A DNA stretch of 64,000 nt, from the NCBI GenBank assembly GCA_023055505.1, contig JALIRH010000007.1, forward strand, positions 28,005,720 through 28,069,719, in the 5' to 3' direction. Shown here piece by piece: positions 36,301 through 47,553 of the stretch. The notes below the pieces were generated by a model, which saw nothing but the letters and a program-made list of their open reading frames with translations, did not search any database and was not told the DNA's origin. Source of the DNA: Callipepla californica brunnescens (Eukaryota > Chordata > Aves > Galliformes > Odontophoridae). Numbering within the stretch: the stretch's first letter is position 1; each line of letters begins with the position of its first letter. A program made the position numbers and the translations under genes.

Positions 36301-39159
36301 ATTTATATTATTCCTCTCACTGGGAATTCTCCACCTGCTCTCTCTAAATACTAACAGGTCAAACAAGATGAGCCTAAAAGAATACAGACAAGGAAGAAAT
36401 ACTGCTTGGTAGTGATGGAGTGTGCAATACTGTACTATCCCATGCATAAATCCTACCCATTTCATTGGGTTTTATCCTGGGCTGCTGTTACGAAGAAAAC
36501 AAACCTGCTTCTCGCTCTGTGATCCCACAGCATCTCTTCTCACAAGGGTTCGTGAGTTGTATCACTCATGCTATACACAACACTCACAAGCCCACAAACA
36601 TGCTGGTGGGCAGTATGACCTAGTAATGACATATAAAAGCAATGGACATATAAAAAAATATTACAGTGCCACGTAAAATTGTCTCTGAGAAATGTGGAAT
36701 TCCAGAGGGAACCCTTTTCAGATGCTCGTGCAGCTCCAGAACATGACGTCCTTCCCAAGTGGGGCAGGTTTGTTGTCTGTTTTCACTTTCTGTGAGTCTG
36801 TACAAGAAAAACGTTAGTTAGCATTGCCCTGCACATACCCGTTCTTGTTTTCCCAAACCAAAGCGGTGAGTAAAACCAAGGGATCAGATGAGGGCCATGA
36901 GAAGGAAGCAAAGCTGTCAACTTGTCAGCAATCCTCCTGAGCAATCTCAGCAGCTGGGATGCACCTGATTGACCATGCAGAGGCAGGAAACCATCAACTA
37001 CAGTCACTGTGCAAAGCAAATGTACCACATGCACTTGAGAAAAACATGACCCGTAAAGCACCCACTCCTCACAGTGGTGCATCCAAACTGGACTCTGTCA
37101 TGTCAGAAAGCCTACACAGACAGAGGGCCACCACAGCCAAGGGGGCCTGAAGACTGGTGGCACATCAGTGGCTTTGTGTCAGTTGCGGTGGAATTACTTA
37201 CCTGACCAGTCAGAGGCGTAAGGATGCAAAGGACTTCTTGGATTAACTGCTTGCAGCCACTGTCCCAAAATGTGTTCTTAAAAACTTTGGGTACCTCTTT
37301 GATTCATTACTTCTACAGCACTGTTAGCTCCTAAAGCATCTTTGATTGTTAGCAATAACATTCTGTTATTTAGAAAACTTCTCACAGGGCACTGATACTT
37401 TTACTGTGTTCTAGGTAATGTAAAGTGCTGTTATTTCCTGAAGAAAGGACAGGAACAGGAGAGAACACATCTGACCTGAGGTGCTCTGTGAGCAAGGGTG
37501 TGACAAACCACCCACTGGGCAAGTTTGTTCAACTTCAGAGGCTTTGTCTGCAACTGGAAATCATGTTAGGAAAGTGTCTGAAAGAAGGTAAAACAAATCA
37601 AGTAGAAGCAATTTAATACAACATCAGAGTGAAACAAAATTGTGGCCACTGACTGTCATCATTTCATTTTCTCATAAAATGAGAAACATCCCCATTAAGG
37701 GATCGTGGTATCCCAACATCCATCCGTCACCTGGTTCAACATCACCACTCGACCATTTGGCGTTGTCAACAGGAGTGCTTTCAAATGTCATCCCAGGCCA
37801 GCTACGAATCCCTGTTCCACTCAGGCTAAAAACCACACAACAAGCCCAAATAACAGCTGAAGAAAGTATGTAATGCACAATAGCAGAGCAGGTGAGAGAG
37901 AGATAATTAAAGAACTGCTGCAGGAAGGAGCCAAAATGAGTCCAAATTTGGGGGACGTTAGTTGAAAAGTTAAATACATAAAGCTTTAATTTTGGAGAAA
38001 CTTGACACGTGTTGGTTCATGTGCTCAGTGTGAGATTGATGTGGTTTTTCAATAGATTTTTTCCTTCTCAGTGTAATTTCTATGTAATCACATTTCAGAT
38101 TACAGCAGAACATAACCATTTGCTGGGTGTCTCTACAGAGGTTTCAACATTAGGCTGATAAAACATGAACATGCAAGGTTTTAAGATGCTGTTTTGGCTA
38201 TTCCATATCTAGCAGTATGGAAGTCATTTAGAATAATTTCTTTGTGGTGGTTAATCAGAGTATCATCTAAAAAAAAGCTTAAAATAAATACACAATATAC
38301 AGTATGGACTAAATAGCATAGTTCAGTATATAGTTGTTTTAGCGGAGAAGCTCTGAGCTTGCTAGATTCTATGACTGCTATACCAGGATCTCTCCATACA
38401 TATAAAGCCATTGAATAAAATCGGTATGAAATTTGAATGAATATTCAACATGGAGTTTAAACATGGACTGCAACAGACAACAATTATCCTTAAGCAAGGA
38501 GTTTGGAAGAGAGATCCTGCTCAATTTAATTGCAGACCTTTAATTGCTGTACCTTGAGCTCTGATGTAACTTGGTGAACACAACTCCCTTGGTGGGGGAA
38601 TCAGTTGGGAATGTATCATACTAAGACACAGCCAAAGCATTAACCAAGCAGACACCATACAAGCTGTGAGCAGCAAAATGAATGCCTGCACAAGAACGAT
38701 CTGCTGGGGCCAGAAGGATGCTACATGACAAATGAGCCTGAAAGACAGCAGAGAGAGAATAAAGGAGTAAGAGTGACATTTGCTGAGCATTTACCCATAC
38801 TGCTGACAGAGATGGAAGAGAAGCACCCAGAGCAGGGCACATATGTAAGACGATACAAAATTCTTCTGATCTCTGTGCAAATCAACAAGCCGCAAGCAGA
38901 CTTTGCCCTGGATCAGCAGAATCATGCCACAGGCAAGCCCTGTCATCACCAAGCTGTCACTGTGGTCACCTCACGTGAGGCTGGACAGTGCTGCCAGCAC
39001 CAGGCTGCACATCACAGGGACAAGTAAAGAATGCAAAGTGACAGCTAGCCAATGACCCACTGTTACCTTCATCTTGCTGTGCAATACAGTCTGGCCAAGA
39101 TTAGAATTTCAGCAGCTTTTATTAGGACAGTATTTTTTACGAGAGCAGCTATGTTTTTC
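33342..39159. other. Long non-coding stretch, no gene recognised
   Basis: 5.8 kb with no identified CR1. It contains a T17 run (34447-34463), a GC-richer patch at 34640-34960 with several overlapping chance frames, and a very strong polypyrimidine-AG at about 35445-35460 followed only 14 bases later by GTATGA, too short to call an exon. Frames up to 114 codons (36121-36465 minus) show no domains. Confidence 0.5.
34447..34463. repeat. Poly(T) run, 17 bases
   Basis: Uninterrupted T17 following 'ttcctc'; a simple mononucleotide repeat. Confidence 0.9.
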
Positions 39160-39630
39160 ACAGAATCATAGAAACATAGAATGACTTGAGTTGGAAGAGA
39201 CACTGAAGATACCTAGTTCCAACCCCATGCTGTAGGCAGGAACGCCTCCCACTAGATCAGGCTGCTCAAAGGCCCATCCAGCCTGGCCTTGAATGCTTCC
39301 AAGTGCTTATATAGCACTGGTCCCAGCACCAATCCCTGAGGAACACCATTTGTCACTAGTCTCCACTTGGACACTGAGCAGTTGACAACAGCTCTCTGAG
39401 TGTGACCATCCAGCCAATTCCTTATCCAGCAAGTGATCCCTACATTGAATCCGTTTTTCTCCCATTTGGCAACCAGGATGTTGTGACGGACAGTATCAAA
39501 TGCTGTGCACAAACCAAGGTAGATGGCATCAGTTGCTCTTCCTTTATCCACTGATGTTGTAACTCCGTCATAAAAGGCCACCTGGACTGTCAGACATAAC
39601 TTGCCCTTAGTGAAGCCATGTTGGTTACCT
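39160..39630 (-). mobile_element. CR1: CR1 LINE with internal deletion joining RT to the 3' UTR
   Basis: The 3' end is at the left ('acagaatcatagaaacatag', 'gttggaagagacactgaaga', 'gcccatccagcctggccttg'). To the right the minus strand encodes CR1 ORF2 reverse transcriptase: [55 protein letters not shown]. Around 39305-39320 the frame jumps from LGPVLY straight to the 3' UTR-derived [11 protein letters not shown], so the rest of ORF2, including the expected YADD-type motif, is deleted. In motif A the family's LDLCKAFD appears as LGLCTAFD, so the first, catalytic Asp is lost. A dead copy. Confidence 0.9.
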
Positions 39631-39806
39631 GAAATTTCAGAAGTTTCCCCACACAAATCCCATCTGTTTATGCTGCACGACCCTGTTTGTGACCAGGGAC
39701 CACCCTTGGCCAACATCAGCCTGACAGTAATTCTGAGAAGCTCAGACAGAAATACACAGCAATTACATTGGTATTTTTGGTGCTTTCTATCAGCTCTTAA
39801 CTGCAA
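39252..39806 (-). pseudogene. CR1 ORF2 reverse-transcriptase remnant (open but inactive frame)
   Basis: A 184-codon frame without stops. About residues 60-160 are CR1 reverse transcriptase, preceded by about 60 unrecognised residues and followed by a short stretch translated from 3' UTR sequence. The RT block lacks the C-terminal half of the palm domain and carries Gly for the first motif A Asp, so no polymerase activity is expected. The length of the open frame reflects fusion across an internal deletion rather than selection. Confidence 0.8.
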
Positions 39807-40118
39807 AGTTTAATCCAAATTAAATGAGGATGTTGGTTCGTTAATTTGCTTGTGAGGAGGAATTGCAAAGCAGTAGATTACTGGGCACTGACAGCACAGT
39901 AAATCACTTATCCATAGAAGACAAAAAAGGATTATCTCCTTAGGAAAACAGACTGCATCCTGAGCTCAGGGAAGAGGCTTTGAGAGGACTATGACTAGTT
40001 CAGTGATCACATCCCACGGCATCTCTCACATGCAGTCAGAACAAGGTGCTTCAGAGAGCTGAGAGAGCCCTTAAAATGGACACTGGAATCCCACTTACAC
40101 TGACAAAGATCCTGTTTC
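39631..40118. other. Non-coding stretch between two CR1 copies
   Basis: No recognised repeat or gene. The upstream part of the 39252-39806 frame reads into this sequence without family resemblance. Confidence 0.5.
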
Positions 40119-40452
40119 ATGGAACCACAGAATTGTTTGAGTTGGAAAGGACAATCAAAGGTCATCTGATCTAACTCTCCTGCCAAGAACAGAGACATCC
40201 ACAGCTTGATCAGGCTGACCAGAGCCCTGTCCAACCTGACCTTAATTGCCCCTAGGGATGAAGTATCCACCAACCTCTCTGGGCAACCTGTTCCAGTATC
40301 TCACCACTCTTACTGTAAAAACCTTCTTCCTTATATCCAACCTGAATCTCCCCTCTTTTAATGTAGAACCACATCCCCCTGTCACCACAGACCCCGCAAA
40401 AGAGTCTGACTCCTTTTTTCTTATAGCCCCACTTTAGATCCTTGCAGGGCTT
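40119..40452 (-). mobile_element. CR1: CR1 LINE 3' fragment (~330 bases)
   Basis: 'atggaaccacagaattgttt', 'gagttggaaaggacaatcaa', 'ggtcatctgatctaactctc', 'agagccctgtccaacctgac', 'cctctctgggcaacctgttc', 'cttccttatatccaacctga' and 'atctcccctcttttaatgta' run in reversed CR1 order. 3' end at the left, 5' truncated near 'tagatccttgcagggc'. Confidence 0.92.
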
Positions 40453-41370
40453 TTCAGGGCAGGAAAACGAGAATCTGGATTCACCTGAGCACCCAGACAC
40501 AGTGTAGAGGTGGATGGGAGCATCCCACAGAGAAACAGCACTTCTGCTTTACAAAATCTCTTTGCCCCTTCCCAGAGTGGAATTATCCTGCTGCATGGGG
40601 ATTGACCTGACTGATCAGCATTGCTTTCATTTGCCAGAAAACTGCAAAGCTGCTTGGGTTTGCCCCAAGCTAGGATTTGATGTGCTGTGCAGAATGGTCT
40701 CAAGAGGTTTTCAGTCACCACCAGGTCAAGGCGATGAGAATTACTCAAAAGGAGTGAGATTCATTTCACTCTGCCGTACATATCTAAATGTTAATCACCT
40801 CCATCTGATCCAGCACCCTCGGCTCCCTTCAGACCGGTGAGAGAAATGGGTAGCGCCAAGAAGCAGTTCATTTCATCTTCCCACAGATATCCAAGATGGA
40901 TGAGACGTGCTGACTTCTGGAGGTGTCTATTTCTCTCCATTAACTATACGGAGAGCCGTAGGTGACAAGTTTGCACACCAGTGATTAACTCCCAACATCA
41001 GGAGCTCAAGGCAGATGAATCCCACGTGCAGAGCATTAGCAGAGCAACCCTGCAGTCAGAAAAGAGAGGGATGGTGGAGCCAGCAGCCGCTCCGGTGGCT
41101 TCTTCTAGCTCTGCGAGGATTTACCCTCTATGATTTCCTTGGAAAGAACCAGTAACCTGAATGCAAATAAAGGGTTGGGAAAGGAGAAAGGCACCATGTT
41201 TAAAGAAAGAGAAGATATGTGTGCAGACAGCAGCCAGCCAACTGATTCAACCCTGCTGAATTTTCCTGTCCAAAGCAGCATGGCTCAGTACAATCACTTA
41301 CATCTCAATGCTCCAGAACTGAAATAGTAATGAACTCACAAGAAAAATAGGCTCTTTTCCATGGCAGTAG
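40453..41370. other. Non-coding stretch, no gene recognised
   Basis: Chance frames up to about 108 codons. No repeat recognised. Confidence 0.5.
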
Positions 41371-41572
41371 GATCACAGAATTGTAGAATACCCCAAGCTA
41401 GAAAAGACCCACAAGGATCACTGCATCCCAACTTCACACTGGACCACTCAAAAAATCAAACCCTTTGTCTCAGGGCATTGTCCAAATTCTGTGCCCACTG
41501 CCCCGGGGAGCCTCTGGTGAAGAACCTTTTCCTGTTGCCCAACCTGAAACTTCCCTGAACCTCCCAATACAC
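41371..41572 (-). mobile_element. CR1: CR1 LINE 3' fragment
   Basis: 'gatcacagaattgtagaata', 'ccccaagctagaaaagaccc', 'acaaggatcactgcatccca' and 'gaagaaccttttcctgttgc' 'ccaacctgaa' match the reversed 3' region of a CR1 subtype in which the target text reads '...catcgagtccaacc'. Moderately diverged. Confidence 0.82.
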
Positions 41573-42934
41573 ATGCTACTGTCTGAAAGGAAGCAACTCA
41601 ACATGGTGCTGCTACAAAAACACACAGGAAATCCCAGCCCCAGCCGGAGGGGCATTGATGGGACCCTGGAAGAGATGTTCCAGCTGTGGTGAGTGACAGC
41701 TTCCCATCCCACAAGCTGAGTGCTGTCCCCAGCACTGCTCTGTGGGTACCAAGAGTCCTTCTATTGGTATCCAGAGCCATGCAGCCAAGACATCAAAGCC
41801 CGTGGGATGCATACCAGGCCCCCACGGAGCACGCAGCAAAGCAAAGCCCACCTCTCCCAAGCTCCAGCCTGGTGCCACAATTACTAGCTGATCCTACCAC
41901 TGCAACCTGCCACGAGAACAGTTTTTGGTAGTCATTCCAGCTCCTTTCACAGTCACGTTAAATTAATTTGTTTTAAAAAATCTAAAGTATAATGGGATTT
42001 AATTGACTTAATATGAAGCTTTCTGGGCTGTCACTCCACCCAGCTCCAGATCAACTCATTCAGCCGTGAGTGACTGATGTTTGTGTCTTTCATTAAGGGA
42101 CCATTGTCTCACATTAAACCCTTCCTCCCATGCTTCATATTTGCATAACGTCGCTTTTCTTTTTCAGAACTGCATTTTTATTGCCAGGCAGTGGTGGGAG
42201 GGGTGTTCGTGTGACTGTGGTGGATGCAGGCGCTGCCTGCCCTTGGGGTTTGCTCTACCTGTATCTGCAGTGTGAGGGGAGGGAGGGAGGGGTGCAGAGC
42301 CTGTGACACGCAGCGGAACGGAGTTGGATAGCGAGATCTTCTGTTCAACTGTGCACGTGTCTAAAGGAATACTACACTACACCTAACAGGTTTTCTTTGT
42401 CTTAAAAGGAAACGCTGAAGCAGCCTTAACACCTCCTCTCAGCCCTACGAGCAAGAGATGTCAGAAACTTCAGACGAAGTCCTGGACAGAAATTGTCTTC
42501 AGCACTGATTATCATACGTATTTGAGAAATTCATTCCCTCATTGCTCCAAATTTGAGGAGGATACTAAAGCCGTGGTTAAGGAGATCTGGGGGGTTTTGC
42601 TCCATGCCATCTCCCATCCCATCTAACGCTGCGGGAAATAATACGATTCCTGGTTAGAGATAACTTCCTTAGACAAAGCAGAGGTCCTTTGACCTCCTCT
42701 CTTTACTGTTGTTCTTGAATCCCACGCACGCATCCTCGTTCAGCATGCTAAATCTTTCAAGAAATCTTTCGGGACTCTCCCGTGCCCTTTCTATCCAACC
42801 CTTTGATCGATGGGGAAGTTTCCATCCCATCTGCTTCCTCAGAAAACCTACTGACAACAGTAGACACTGCTCGTAGAAACGCTGCCACTCCCAGAGGGAA
42901 AAGCCACTTGATTTTGGAGCCACTGATGCCATCC
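41573..42934. other. Single-copy-looking DNA upstream of the CpG island
   Basis: No repeat recognised. 41940-42160 is AT-rich with TAATTA-like words ('ttaaattaatttgt', 'tttaattgacttaatatgaa') and a scattering of retained CpGs, a texture often seen in proximal regulatory DNA. The frame that begins at 42782 opens with GTG and is a by-product of GC-rich DNA. Confidence 0.4.
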
Positions 42935-43184
42935 GAGCACTACACAGCACTCCCACCGCGCTCACATCTCTCCGCGCAGTCTCTCCGCGTCCTCGCCGAG
43001 CCCGCACCCGACGCTACAACCACAGGAGCTCCCCGCCAACCGGCCCGACCCAGCACCTCCCCGGCAGCGTCCGCTCTGAGCGCCACCGGGAGCTCCGCGG
43101 TGCCGATCCCGGCAAGGCGGCTCCGGCATCCGCAGCCGCTCCCGTGTCCCCCCGGCCCCGCGGTGCGGCGCGGAGCGGGCGGCG

Positions 43185-43198
43185 CTGCCCCCTGGCGG
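43185..43198 (-). promoter_or_regulatory. CTCF-like binding motif in the CpG island
   Basis: ctgccccctggcgg agrees at 13 of 14 positions with the reverse complement of the vertebrate CTCF core consensus CCASYAGRKGGCRS, so the motif points along the minus strand. This is a sequence match only; occupancy is not shown. Confidence 0.5.
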
Positions 43199-43234
43199 GC
43201 GCGGAGCAGCGCGGGGGGCGGCGCCGTGCCCCCG

Positions 43235-43258
43235 CCGGAGCGGAGCGGAGCGGAGCGG
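43235..43258. repeat. GGAGC pentanucleotide repeat in the CpG island
   Basis: About five tandem ggagc units (gccggagcggagcggagcgg onward). It is GC-rich low-complexity sequence in what would be promoter or leader sequence. Confidence 0.75.
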
Positions 43259-43492
43259 GCTCGGAGCCGCCGCAGCCTCCCCGCGGCCCGGCCCCCCCCA
43301 CGTCCCCACGCCCGAAGTGGCCGTGCGCGGCGTTCCGTCCCCCTCCTCCTTCGGATAAAGCCCACGGCCGCGTGGGGGTGGGGGGGCTGCGCGGCACTCG
43401 CGGCTGCGGAGCTGAGAGCTGGCGGGGTCCCCCACACCTCCCTGGGCAGAGACCCCAGCCCCGGGGCCGCCGGAGCGGCCGCCGCCGGAGCC

Positions 43493-43501
43493 CAGGTGAG
43501 T
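43493..43501 (+). promoter_or_regulatory. Consensus 5' splice donor closing the predicted first exon
   Basis: CAG|GTGAGT with the exon ending at 43495. It is a full match to the vertebrate donor consensus, located within the CpG island and at the end of an ATG-free GC-rich stretch. This sets the direction of the predicted gene as rightward. The transcription start cannot be placed from sequence, but the stretch 43300-43495 is the likeliest leader. Confidence 0.55.
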
Positions 43502-43985
43502 GCCCGGGCTGCGGGGGGGTGCGGGGCTGCCCCGAGGGGACGAACCCTTCCCGGACCGCGCGCTGCTGCTGCTGCCTTGCGAGTTGCTACGGAGTTGGAC
43601 TCGTGGCGGTTCCGCGGGTGTTCCCCGAGGGGACCGAGGGATGCCCCGAGCGGGGGCGGTCGGCGCTGCCCCGTGGTGCCGCTCGGCAGCGGAGCGTCCT
43701 CGTCATTGTCCGCCGTGCGGGGAGTCCGTCTGTGAAACGCGCCGCCGCTTTCTTTGCACGGGTGGGAAGAGCAGGTCTGTGCCTTGCGCTCCTCATCCCC
43801 GGCTTAGGAGCTGAAGGACGCGCAGGGCAGCGAAACTGCTGGTTATTCTCGGTGCTGCACGGGATGTGTTGCGCTCCTCGCTCCGGGCTCCAGGAAGGTG
43901 AACAGCTGTCGGGCTACCACCGGTCCCCGGCCCCGGGTGTGCAGCACGAGTAGGGGTCCTCTCCTCGGTCACGGGTGGGGGGGAT

Positions 43986-45149
43986 CCTCGGGTGTGTGCA
44001 TGGGGCAGAGGGCAGAGCTCCACCCTTTTGTTCTCTCAAAAACCGTGATTTGGGTCCACACCCAAAGGCACAGAGCATTTCATCTGCCCTTGCAGATTTC
44101 CTGGTGGCTGGGAGTCTGACTGAAATTTTCTCTTGAAATTTTCAGTTTTTAAAGAGCAAAGCTGGAATGGGTGTAAGTGATACATTCCAAAAACTGTGGC
44201 TCTAGGAGGGAAAAAAAAAATAAATAGATAAATATCCACTAGATACTGTGACTCCGATGATGTGAGAACTGCACTACTTTCCCATAGAGAAACATGTACG
44301 TATGGCTTCCATCCAGCGAAGGGCGTGTTTCGCACTGATGAGGGCTTTGATGCTGTTCGCTACAGTGGAATTTCTCAGTGGCTGAGGGAGAACGCGTGCT
44401 GCTGTGCTTTGGGAAAGCAAGGCTTAAGTCCTGCTCAGAAAAGCATCTACAAGGTGACTCGTGTTCACTGAGGAGCTCCAGGCAGAGCGAGGCAGAGGAA
44501 CGGTGTGCTGAGCAGCACAGCCAGGCCCTGTGCAGGAGCTGGGTATCACCCCAGCGATGTGACCACCCGCACTACGCTGGTGTCCTGGAAATGCAAGCAG
44601 CCCTTGTGGAGCCAGCTGCCTTTGGGGATCAGGGGCTGCTTTCAGCTGCCTGTGCCCTTCAGTCGTCTCAGACTTTGGGACCTGCGGCTCTGACATCTGT
44701 CATTTGGTAAAATGATGATCTGCAATTACTCCATAAGCACCAAATGCATAGGTGGCTGTCAGGAACCAAGGCACTTTTGAGCTTTATTAAGAGAGAACAT
44801 TAAGGTGTCCAGAGAATAGCATTTAGTTCTGAACAGCTTGATTCTTCTGCAGGGAACACTATGATTTCTTTAAAAATAAGATAAAACTGTTCACTGTTCC
44901 CTGTCTTTCCCCCGCTAACAAAGTCTGGTGCATGCTGAAACCATCCTTTTCTTTTCGAGAAGTAGATAACCATACCTGCATTTGTACTTAAGAGCTCCAA
45001 GAAAAGTTATGAAGCACTCCTGCTTGCATTGTGTTCTGCCTGTATGTAGCAGCCCCAGGAGTGCTCAGGCACAACAGCAGCAGTGCTGGTTTAGTTGCTC
45101 TCAGCTTTAGCTTGTTGCTGATGATGACATGAATTAAAGCCTTGGGTTC
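43986..45149. other. Non-coding stretch right of the CpG island (predicted intron 1)
   Basis: An A-rich run with GATA/AATA words at 44211-44235. A strong acceptor ends at 44145 and a GTAAGT lies at 44173, bounding only 27 bases. No coding similarity. Confidence 0.45.
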
Positions 45150-46085
45150 TTCATAAATTCATAGAATTGCATGAGTTGGAAGGGACCTTCAAAGGTCATC
45201 CAGTCCAAGTCAATGAACAGGGACACCTGCAGCTAGATCAGGTTGCTCAGAGCCTGGTCCAGCCTCACCCTGATGGTGAGGGTCCCAAGGGACGAGACAT
45301 CCACCACCTCTGGGCAGCCTGTTCCAGTGCCTTGCCACCCTTATTATAACAAAGTTCTTCCTCATATCGAGGCTAAATCTTCCCTCTTTTTGAAACCTTT
45401 TCCTCTTCTCCTGTCACAGCAGACTGCTAAAAAGTCTGTCCACTTCTTTCTCATAGCCTGCTGTTAGATGCTGAAAGGCCGCTATCAGGTCTCCCCAGAG
45501 CTTTCTCTTCCCCAGTCAGACAGCCCCAGCCTCTCTCAGCCTGTCCTCATAGGAGAGGTGTTCCATCCCTTGAATCGTTGTGGCTCTCCTCTGGTTGCAC
45601 TCCAGCAGGTCCATGTCTCTCCATGTCTCTCCTGTCAGGTCCTGTCTCTCTACATCTGGACTCAGTACTCCATGTGAAGTCTCACCAGCACAGTGAAGGA
45701 GCAGGATCACCTCCCTCGCCCTGCTGGACACATTTCTTCTCGTACTGCCCATGATACGGTTGGCTTTCTGGGCTGCGTGGGCACATAGCCGGCTCATGTC
45801 CAGCTTCACATCCACCACTACCCCCACTAGGGTCATTTTCAGAAAGGACTGTGCTCAATCCTTTCATCCCCCAGCTTGTACTGATAGTTTGGATTGCCAC
45901 AACCCAGGTGCAAGACCTTGCACTTGGATTTGTTGAACCTCATGTGGTTCTCCTGGACCCACTGCCCAAGCTTGTGTAGGTCCCTCTGGGTGGTATCCTG
46001 TCCCTCAGGCGTATATTGACTGAACCCCAGCATCTTGGTGTCATCTGCGAGCTTGCTGATGGTTCACTCGATCCCACTGCTGATG
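45150..46085 (-). mobile_element. CR1: CR1 LINE, 3' ~930 bases
   Basis: The longest CR1 piece in the window. 3' end at the left ('cataaattcatagaattgca', 'gagttggaagggaccttcaa', 'ggtcatccagtccaagtcaa'), then 'ctggtccagcctcaccctga', 'ctctgggcagcctgttccag', 'ctcataggagaggtgttcca' and 'gcccaagcttgtgtaggtcc'. The minus strand still encodes the ORF2 C-terminal text in two broken frames (FNKSKCKVLHLGCGNPNYQY at about 45880-45950; DMSRLCAHAAQKANRIMGS at about 45740-45800). A 10-base duplication (ccatgtctct twice, about 45612-45631) adds to the damage. 5' truncated. Confidence 0.93.
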
Positions 46086-47553
46086 TAAAACCACCTCTCC
46101 TGTAAAAACCACCAGCCTCATCAGATGACCAGCAAAAGAGTGGATGTTTGATTTAAACCTCATGTTTCCTGATCCCATACTTTCTACTGAAACTTGCTCT
46201 CCAGGATGTGGATGGGGGACATGGCAATCGCCCCAGCTCAGACACATGGCTTTGGGTTTGACTTCACCTACAAAAGTGATGTGTTTGAGCCATGAGAATC
46301 CCTTCCAGGCAGCAGTCTTGTATATTAAAAAAGGAAAAGATCTCACAGCAAACAACGAGAAAGGCTTTAAATTGGTTCAAAGCTATTTGAAGAGCCATTA
46401 ATCAAACATGGAGAGGACAGACACCACGATAAAGAAAAAGGTCGCCATGCCAATCCCTTCTCTGTGTCATTACATTAAGTCTATCAGACTAATCCCTGGC
46501 CTAACTTGACTGAAAATATCATTTGGGCTCTTTTTAATCAAATGACTGATATATTAAACAGGCTGTACCTGTCCCCCACACACTCACATATGTAAATGCA
46601 TCTGCTTGTGAGCAGACTTGAGGAGTTCTGTGATTCTGTGAGCTCAGTGGGTTTGACTTGCGTGAGGTCAGCCTCCTCCCATCCAGATCAACATCCCCCC
46701 TTTTAAGCTCCCTCTGGGAGCTTAATTTTATTTTATATTTACAAACACAAGCAGCAAAAACAATAATAATAAAAAGATATTTATAGAGCAAACAACCTAC
46801 ATATTTATTTACTTTCAACTAAACTTATTCCTCGCCACAAGCTAAATTAGATAGCCTTTCCCATTATGTTACTGTTGGTTCAGATTTATGTTTTTCTCCA
46901 AGCAGTCCATGCTAGCTGCTCCCCAGTCGACAGCTGCTGCGTGTCTTACTCCTTCTCTTCTTTCACATGTTGAAATATCCAAGGATGAGTTCTTCAAAGT
47001 AGTTTTTACTAAAGAAGAGCATGAAAATAGGGACCCACGTAACAAAACACTCTTGAAATGTGCTCTGTGGGCTGGGTCCTGTTCTTATTCTGTCTCCAAG
47101 TGTCTTTCGTGTAGGAGAGGAGATTGAAGACAAGTGCATCGATTAGAAGATATCATTCAGAAAGAGATTTATGATCCTTTTTCATCAGGGATGCTTACGT
47201 GGGATTATTTACGCCTGAAAGCACTGACTCAGAGCTCACATGTAAATTGCCAGTGTAAATCCACTATTCTGTGTTTCGCAGAATTGAATGTTTTGTGCCT
47301 TGTTTCAAGTGTTTCTTGATGAAGGTCTCACTTTTCTCCTGGAGAAAAGCTGCTTTGTAGGCAGCTGAGAAGTAACCACATCTTCCTGAGCTGCATACAG
47401 GCAGTGACTACCCATCAACTGGGTAATACCTTAATTTTGAAATGTACAGCTTCACATCAATGTCACCGGGTTCTCGCAGCAGTTCTTTTGAATGGTATCA
47501 TTTCTTCCCATATGTGTGAAGGCATGAAGGGAAGCACTTGAAATTTAGCATCT
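46086..47553. other. Non-coding stretch (predicted intron 1)
   Basis: No recognised repeat or gene. 46390-46560 reads like single-copy DNA with AT-rich words ('gggctctttttaatcaaatg'). Confidence 0.45.

Larger units (their letters stand above)
42935..43985. promoter_or_regulatory. CpG island: probable promoter and first exon of a + strand gene
   Basis: GC-rich, with CpG dinucleotides at high, undepleted density from about 42955 to 43975, in sharp contrast with the flanks. It contains GC-box-like words (gggggcgg near 43216, gtgggggtggggg near 43371), a five-unit GGAGC repeat (about 43235-43258) and a CTCF-like motif. No TATA box is seen; 'ggataaag' at 43354 is not canonical. On the + strand there is no ATG between about 43130 and 43495, where a consensus donor occurs, so a first exon here would be untranslated leader. 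The long frames crossing it in several phases start with GTG and reflect GC content, not protein. Promoters of this type are often bidirectional, but no good minus-strand donor was seen. Gene not recognised. Confidence 0.75.

Noticed and set aside
42782..43953. Long overlapping frames (up to 317 codons) in several phases across the CpG island
   Set aside because: They start at GTG, are Ala/Gly/Pro/Arg-rich, occur on both strands at once and follow from GC-rich, stop-poor DNA. There is no ATG in the core.
44146..44172. 27-base segment between a strong acceptor and GTAAGT
   Set aside because: Very short, no coding support; such pairs arise often by chance in T-rich intron DNA.
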